Translations under genes and position numbers: made by a program
Part shown: one piece after another, positions 33,800 to 37,003 of the stretch
Numbering within the stretch: position 1 is the first letter of the stretch
Layout: each line of letters starts with the position of its first letter
The notes under the pieces: model-generated
The model's database searches: none
What the model was told of the DNA's origin: nothing
What the model saw: only the letters and a program-made list of their open reading frames with translations
Origin: Gammaproteobacteria bacterium
Lineage (GTDB): Bacteria; Pseudomonadota; Gammaproteobacteria; GCA-001735895
NCBI GenBank assembly: GCA_020354435.1
Contig: CP070646.1
Span: 2,635,885 to 2,672,887 of the forward strand
Length of the DNA: 37,003 nucleotides
Direction: 5' to 3'

Positions 33800-34597
33800 T
33801 TGCATATCCTGACCGACCTGTTTTTTGTCATCGCCGCCACCGTGTGGGACGTGCTGCCGATCGCGCTGATCATCTTTGGCTTTCAGATATTCATCCTGCG
33901 CAAACCGATCCCGAACCTGAAGCGCATCCTGACCGGCTTCGTGCTGGTATTGCTGGGCCTCGGATTTTTTCTCGAGGGACTCGAGGCCGCGCTGTTTCCA
34001 CTAGGCCGTCTGATGGCGCAGCAGCTGACCGATCCGGCTTTCATCGCCGGCAACGAACTCGAGCGCGTGCTCGACTGGTCGGACTACTACTGGGTTTACC
34101 TGTTTGCCTTCGCCATCGGTTTTTCGACGACCGTGGCGGAACCGTCGCTGCTCGCGGTCGCGATCAAGGCCAACCAGGTTTCGGCCGGCAGTATCGGTAT
34201 CTGGGGATTACGCATCGCGGTTGCAATCGGCGTCGCCATCGGCATCGCACTCGGCGCTTACCGCATCGTCACCGGCACGCCGTTGTACTGGTACATCATC
34301 ACCGGTTATGTCTTCGTGCTGATACAAACCCTGTTCGCACCGAAGATAATCATCGCGCTCGCCTATGATTCCGGTGGCGTCACCACGTCGACGGTGACGG
34401 TGCCGCTGGTGGCAGCGCTCGGGCTCGGACTCGCCAGCACCGTGCCGGGCCGCAACCCGCTACTCGATGGCTTTGGCTTGATCGCCTTTGCCAGTCTGTT
34501 TCCAATCATGTCCGTACTGGCCTATGCTCAGCTGTCCGAATGGCGGGCCAGACGCGGCAACAAAGAAAAACAAGAGAGGCATAACCATGCACTTTAA
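33800..34597 (+). CDS. DUF1538 membrane protein, second of a pair
   Basis: A 265-aa homologue of the preceding protein, starting at a TTG 5 bases after its stop, with GAG just upstream. It has the same motif series: [55 protein letters not shown] and [11 protein letters not shown]. The conserved E-P in the membrane and the [10 protein letters not shown] loop in both halves suggest an inverted or duplicated transporter whose two subunits pair. It overlaps the PII-like gene by 11 bases. Confidence 0.9.
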   Translation: MHILTDLFFVIAATVWDVLPIALIIFGFQIFILRKPIPNLKRILTGFVLVLLGLGFFLEGLEAALFPLGRLMAQQLTDPAFIAGNELERVLDWSDYYWVYLFAFAIGFSTTVAEPSLLAVAIKANQVSAGSIGIWGLRIAVAIGVAIGIALGAYRIVTGTPLYWYIITGYVFVLIQTLFAPKIIIALAYDSGGVTTSTVTVPLVAALGLGLASTVPGRNPLLDGFGLIAFASLFPIMSVLAYAQLSEWRARRGNKEKQERHNHAL

Positions 34598-34937
34598 ACT
34601 AATCATTGCACTGACCGAGGATTCGATTACCGACAGGGTGGTGGAAGCCGCCAGGGAAAAAGGCGCGACCGGCTCGACCGTCATCTCCAGTGCGCGCGGA
34701 GAGGGCCTGGAGGTGGCCAAGACGTTTCTCGGCCTGAGCCTGGAGACACAGCGAGACGTGATTTTACTGCTGGTGGAAGAGCACATGTGTCGCGATATTC
34801 TCGAAACCATAGCAATCGCCGGCGAGTTCGAGGATAACCCCGGCTCAGGCATCGCTTTCAGTATCGATGTGGAGGACGCCGTTGGCGTTAAGCATCAAGT
34901 TGACCAGTTATCCGAAATCGTTGAGGAAGAAATATGA
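34587..34937 (+). CDS. PII-like signalling protein (GlnB-fold), no uridylylation tyrosine
   Basis: A 116-aa protein with the PII-like pattern: a beta strand KLIIALTEDSITDRVVEAAR, then GATGSTVISSARGEG, where the T-loop would begin, and a second repeat VILLLVEEHMCRDILETIA. The Tyr modified in GlnB/GlnK is not seen. A strong GAGAGG ribosome site sits 8 bases before the ATG at 34587, inside the DUF1538 gene. PII-like proteins bind nucleotides or other small ligands and gate membrane transporters, so regulating the DUF1538 pair is the natural hypothesis. It overlaps the CBS gene by 4 bases. Confidence 0.8.
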   Translation: MHFKLIIALTEDSITDRVVEAAREKGATGSTVISSARGEGLEVAKTFLGLSLETQRDVILLLVEEHMCRDILETIAIAGEFEDNPGSGIAFSIDVEDAVGVKHQVDQLSEIVEEEI

Positions 34938-35341
34938 GTGAGCGAAAAATCATACGCGTGCGCGACGTTATGAAGACCGAGTTCGACATGGTCGAGGGCA
35001 TGGATACGGTCGAGGCCGTATTGAAAAATTCGAAACACCCGGAAACCAAATGTTTCATCGTCAATATCCGTCACGATGACGACGAGTACGGCATCGTTTT
35101 GTTATCTGATATCGCCAAGCTGGTGCTGGCCAAAAACAAGGCGCCAGCACGGGTAAACGTCTACGAAATCATGTCGAAACCCGTGATACACGTCGATCCC
35201 GAGATGGATATCCGCTACTGCACCCGCATGTTCGAAAACTTCGGCCTGAGCCGTGCGCCGGTAGTCGAGAACAAACGCGTTATCGGCATCGTCGGTTACA
35301 CCGATATCGTGCTCGACGGCGTGCGCGACCGCCTGCTGTGA
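34934..35341 (+). CDS. CBS-domain pair protein
   Basis: A 135-aa protein of two CBS domains (about residues 8-68 and 76-135), with RVRDVMKTEFDMVEGMDTVE, GIVLLSDIAKLVL, YEIMSKPVIHVDPEMDI, and SRAPVVENKRVIGIVGYTD. It is the last gene of the DUF1538 operon, joined by ATGA overlap. It would sense adenine nucleotides alongside the PII-like protein. It is not a close copy of the CBS protein at the end of the nqr operon, though both close a predicted FNR-controlled operon. Confidence 0.9.
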   Translation: MSERKIIRVRDVMKTEFDMVEGMDTVEAVLKNSKHPETKCFIVNIRHDDDEYGIVLLSDIAKLVLAKNKAPARVNVYEIMSKPVIHVDPEMDIRYCTRMFENFGLSRAPVVENKRVIGIVGYTDIVLDGVRDRLL

Positions 35342-35395
35342 ACGACTGCCATAGTTTTACAACCTCATAATCGTGGTCGCCGGAGGAAGCCCGTT

Positions 35396-36238
35396 TCAAC
35401 GTACCTGCTGCGATTGTAGAAAACCGACCGCCTCGTGCGCGTGCACCTCGGCATTGCGTACCAGGTTGTCGAAATGCCGCACCAGAATTCGCACGTATTC
35501 GGTGGTATTGAAAGCGAAGTACATCTGCCCGACGTAGACCGCCGCGCGGCGCGCTCCGAAGATCGTGTAGGGCACCGAGTAACGCTTGCGGCCATCAAAC
35601 AGGTACAGGCGCACGCTCGGATAGAGTTCGTCCAGAGTCGCCCACATCGATTCGACCTGTTCTCGACGCGCGCCGCTATCGAGATCTCGCCAGATTCCCT
35701 CACCGCGGCAAAAGCCGACCAGGTCGTCTATCGGCATGCAGATTTCGAGATCGTTATCCGGCCCGCGTGAAAAATTCAAATGATGGCGCGCCTGTTCCTT
35801 GGCGCGGTCGACCGGCCGTTCGACCACTTCGCTGAATTCGAACTCGAGCACACGGTCGGTTTTGACAATGTCGGGTAAATGCGCCGGCACATAACGTATC
35901 TTCAGGCCTTCCGCTTCTTCGTACCAGCGCTTGAGGTTGTCGTCCGCCGGGCTCGGCTCGTGCGGCGCAACCTCGAAGGACTGGCGCAGAATTTCGGCGC
36001 CGAAGCGGCTGTCCTGGCTCAGGCCGAGCAACCAGTCGCTACTGACCTGTAAAACGCGCGCCAGCGCGGCGACGGTGTCGGCGCGCGGCATGCGCAGGTT
36101 TTCACCCGCTAGCAGTTGCGAAAGCGTGGAACGATCGACACCGGTTTCGCGGGACAGTCCCGACTGATTCAAATCCCTTTCCTGCATCGATTCGAGCAGG
36201 CGCTTGCGAAAGATTGCAACGATTTCCTGTTTTTTCAT
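35396..36238 (-). CDS. XRE-family transcriptional regulator with a large uncharacterised C-terminal domain
   Basis: A 280-aa protein. Residues 8-72 form a Cro/CI-type helix-turn-helix (LNQSGLSRETGVDRSTLSQL, then LRMPRADTVAALARVLQVSS and DWLLGL). The remaining 200 residues are an unknown domain with RYVPAHLPDIVKTDRVLEFE, EICMPIDDLVGFCRGEGIW and RLYLFDGRKRYSVPYTIFG, possibly a ligand or membrane-lipid sensor. It is divergent from a fatty acid desaturase gene over a 151-base AT-rich spacer, so control of that gene is likely. I do not recognise the effector. Confidence 0.88.
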   Translation of the reverse strand: MKKQEIVAIFRKRLLESMQERDLNQSGLSRETGVDRSTLSQLLAGENLRMPRADTVAALARVLQVSSDWLLGLSQDSRFGAEILRQSFEVAPHEPSPADDNLKRWYEEAEGLKIRYVPAHLPDIVKTDRVLEFEFSEVVERPVDRAKEQARHHLNFSRGPDNDLEICMPIDDLVGFCRGEGIWRDLDSGARREQVESMWATLDELYPSVRLYLFDGRKRYSVPYTIFGARRAAVYVGQMYFAFNTTEYVRILVRHFDNLVRNAEVHAHEAVGFLQSQQVR

Positions 36239-36389
36239 AACCGAAACGTCATTATATGTTTTTTAAATACTACAACTATTTACTCCAATAAACATTATTT
36301 CTTTTGTGCTTGCTATAAAAACGTCGACAAAACATTCCGCCAGCCCTAGATTGACAATCCCCCTGAAAACAACAGGTGTTTAACGCTTT
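36239..36389. promoter_or_regulatory. AT-rich divergent promoter region between the XRE and desaturase genes
   Basis: The 151 bases are far more AT-rich than the surroundings. A TATAAT on the minus strand (36256-36251) is close to the XRE start. A TTGACA on the plus strand (36351-36356) and a TATAAA at 36314-36319 face the desaturase, but none forms a complete well-spaced promoter. No clear palindrome stands out. Confidence 0.35.
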
Positions 36390-37003
36390 ATGGAATCCGG
36401 CACGGCTCGCGATGCGAATTTTAAATCCGCGACGTTCGAATGGCCCACATGGGTCGTGCTGGCAGTCACGTATAGCGCCTGGTTTTCACTCACCTGGTTC
36501 TGGCGGGACATCCCCGGCTGGCTGCTGTGGCTGTTCGGGGGTTATACCGTCGCCCTGCACAGTTCGCTGCAGCACGAGGCCCTGCATGGACACCCGACGA
36601 GCAGCACGCGGATCAACATCTCGCTGGTCTGGCCGCCGCTGACGCTGTGGTTGCCGGTCGAGCTCTACGTCGAAAATCACCTGCGCCACCACCGCTCCGA
36701 ACTGACCAATCCCGAACTCGATCCCGAATCGTTTTTCGTGCCCCGGGAAAAATGGCATCAGCTTACCCGCTGGCAGCAGCAGCTGCTGATATTCAACAAT
36801 ACCTTTCTCGGTCGCATGCTGATCGGACCGTGGATTACGGTCGCACAGCAGTATCGCGACGAGCTGAGAAAATTGCGCGCTGGTGATTTCAGTCACGCCG
36901 GAATCATGCTGCGTCACCTGATCAGCGTGGCGGTGGTGCTTTACTGGATCCTCGCGATCTGCCAGATGCCGTTGTGGATCTACCTGCTGGCGTTTGCCTG
37001 GCC
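36390..37003 (+). CDS. Membrane fatty acid desaturase family protein, 3' end cut by window edge
   Basis: My translation from the ATG at 36390 runs open to the right edge (about 204 codons). Two of the three di-iron histidine boxes are visible: HSSLQHEALHGHP near residue 65 and HLRHHRSE near residue 95. Hydrophobic helices lie at about residues 20-38 and 45-62 and near the cut end. The third box lies outside the window. Members desaturate acyl chains or hydroxylate beta-carotene or related lipids. It is divergent from the XRE regulator, suggesting regulated membrane lipid composition. Confidence 0.85.
   Translation, partial: MESGTARDANFKSATFEWPTWVVLAVTYSAWFSLTWFWRDIPGWLLWLFGGYTVALHSSLQHEALHGHPTSSTRINISLVWPPLTLWLPVELYVENHLRHHRSELTNPELDPESFFVPREKWHQLTRWQQQLLIFNNTFLGRMLIGPWITVAQQYRDELRKLRAGDFSHAGIMLRHLISVAVVLYWILAICQMPLWIYLLAFAW

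Overview
The window (37,003 bases, GC-rich, dense overlapping operons) looks like chromosome of a gammaproteobacterium, probably marine. The taxonomic hints are a Na+-translocating NADH:quinone reductase (NQR) operon with nqrM, FNR/Anr-type promoter boxes, multihaem cytochromes of the NapC/NirT type and a DUF1538 gene pair. This is inferred from gene content only. I see no rRNA, tRNA, CRISPR, phage or transposase gene, and no gene-free stretch longer than 300 bases.

Layout. 1-4456: an acid/alcohol oxidation group on the minus strand (LeuB-like dehydrogenase, then a GMC oxidoreductase cut by the left edge), a hydroxypyruvate isomerase-like gene on plus, and a sterol desaturase-type hydroxylase on minus. 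4675-7579: a two-gene plus-strand operon of a crotonase-family protein and an NDP-forming acyl-CoA synthetase. 7605-7749: a gene-free inverted-repeat element. 7776-9802: an SDR without its catalytic pair and a class IV aminotransferase on minus, divergent from a MarR regulator across a compact palindromic control region. 9813-12844: a minus-strand operon of crotonase, aldehyde dehydrogenase and SDR. 12972-16324: EamA exporter, metallo-hydrolase, the remnant of a class III aminotransferase with its middle deleted, and a serine beta-lactamase-like hydrolase.

16329-22423: nqrABCDEF-nqrM plus a CBS-domain gene, almost all overlapping. The NqrB subunit has lost the SGAT threonine that normally carries covalent FMN, while NqrC keeps its own. 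NqrA and NqrB are both short at the N terminus and no apbE follows. 22645-30683: metabolic and envelope genes: homocysteine methyltransferase family, a lipoprotein with a possible Cys-His-Asp triad, phosphoesterase, SDR, periplasmic glutathione peroxidase, DUF3429, PLP decarboxylase, EamA exporter and lipoprotein esterase.

30704-32804: two same-length tetrahaem NapC/NirT cytochromes flanking a dihaem cytochrome c. 33063-35341: two DUF1538 membrane proteins, a PII-like protein and a CBS-domain protein in one plus-strand operon. 35396-37003: an XRE regulator divergent from a fatty acid desaturase cut by the right edge.

The main link between regions is regulatory. An FNR/Anr/Dnr-like box lies 21-22 bases upstream of a -10-like hexamer in front of nqrA, the dihaem cytochrome gene and the DUF1538 operon. 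This suggests one oxygen- or NO-responsive regulator controls sodium pumping, a cytochrome branch and a membrane transporter together.
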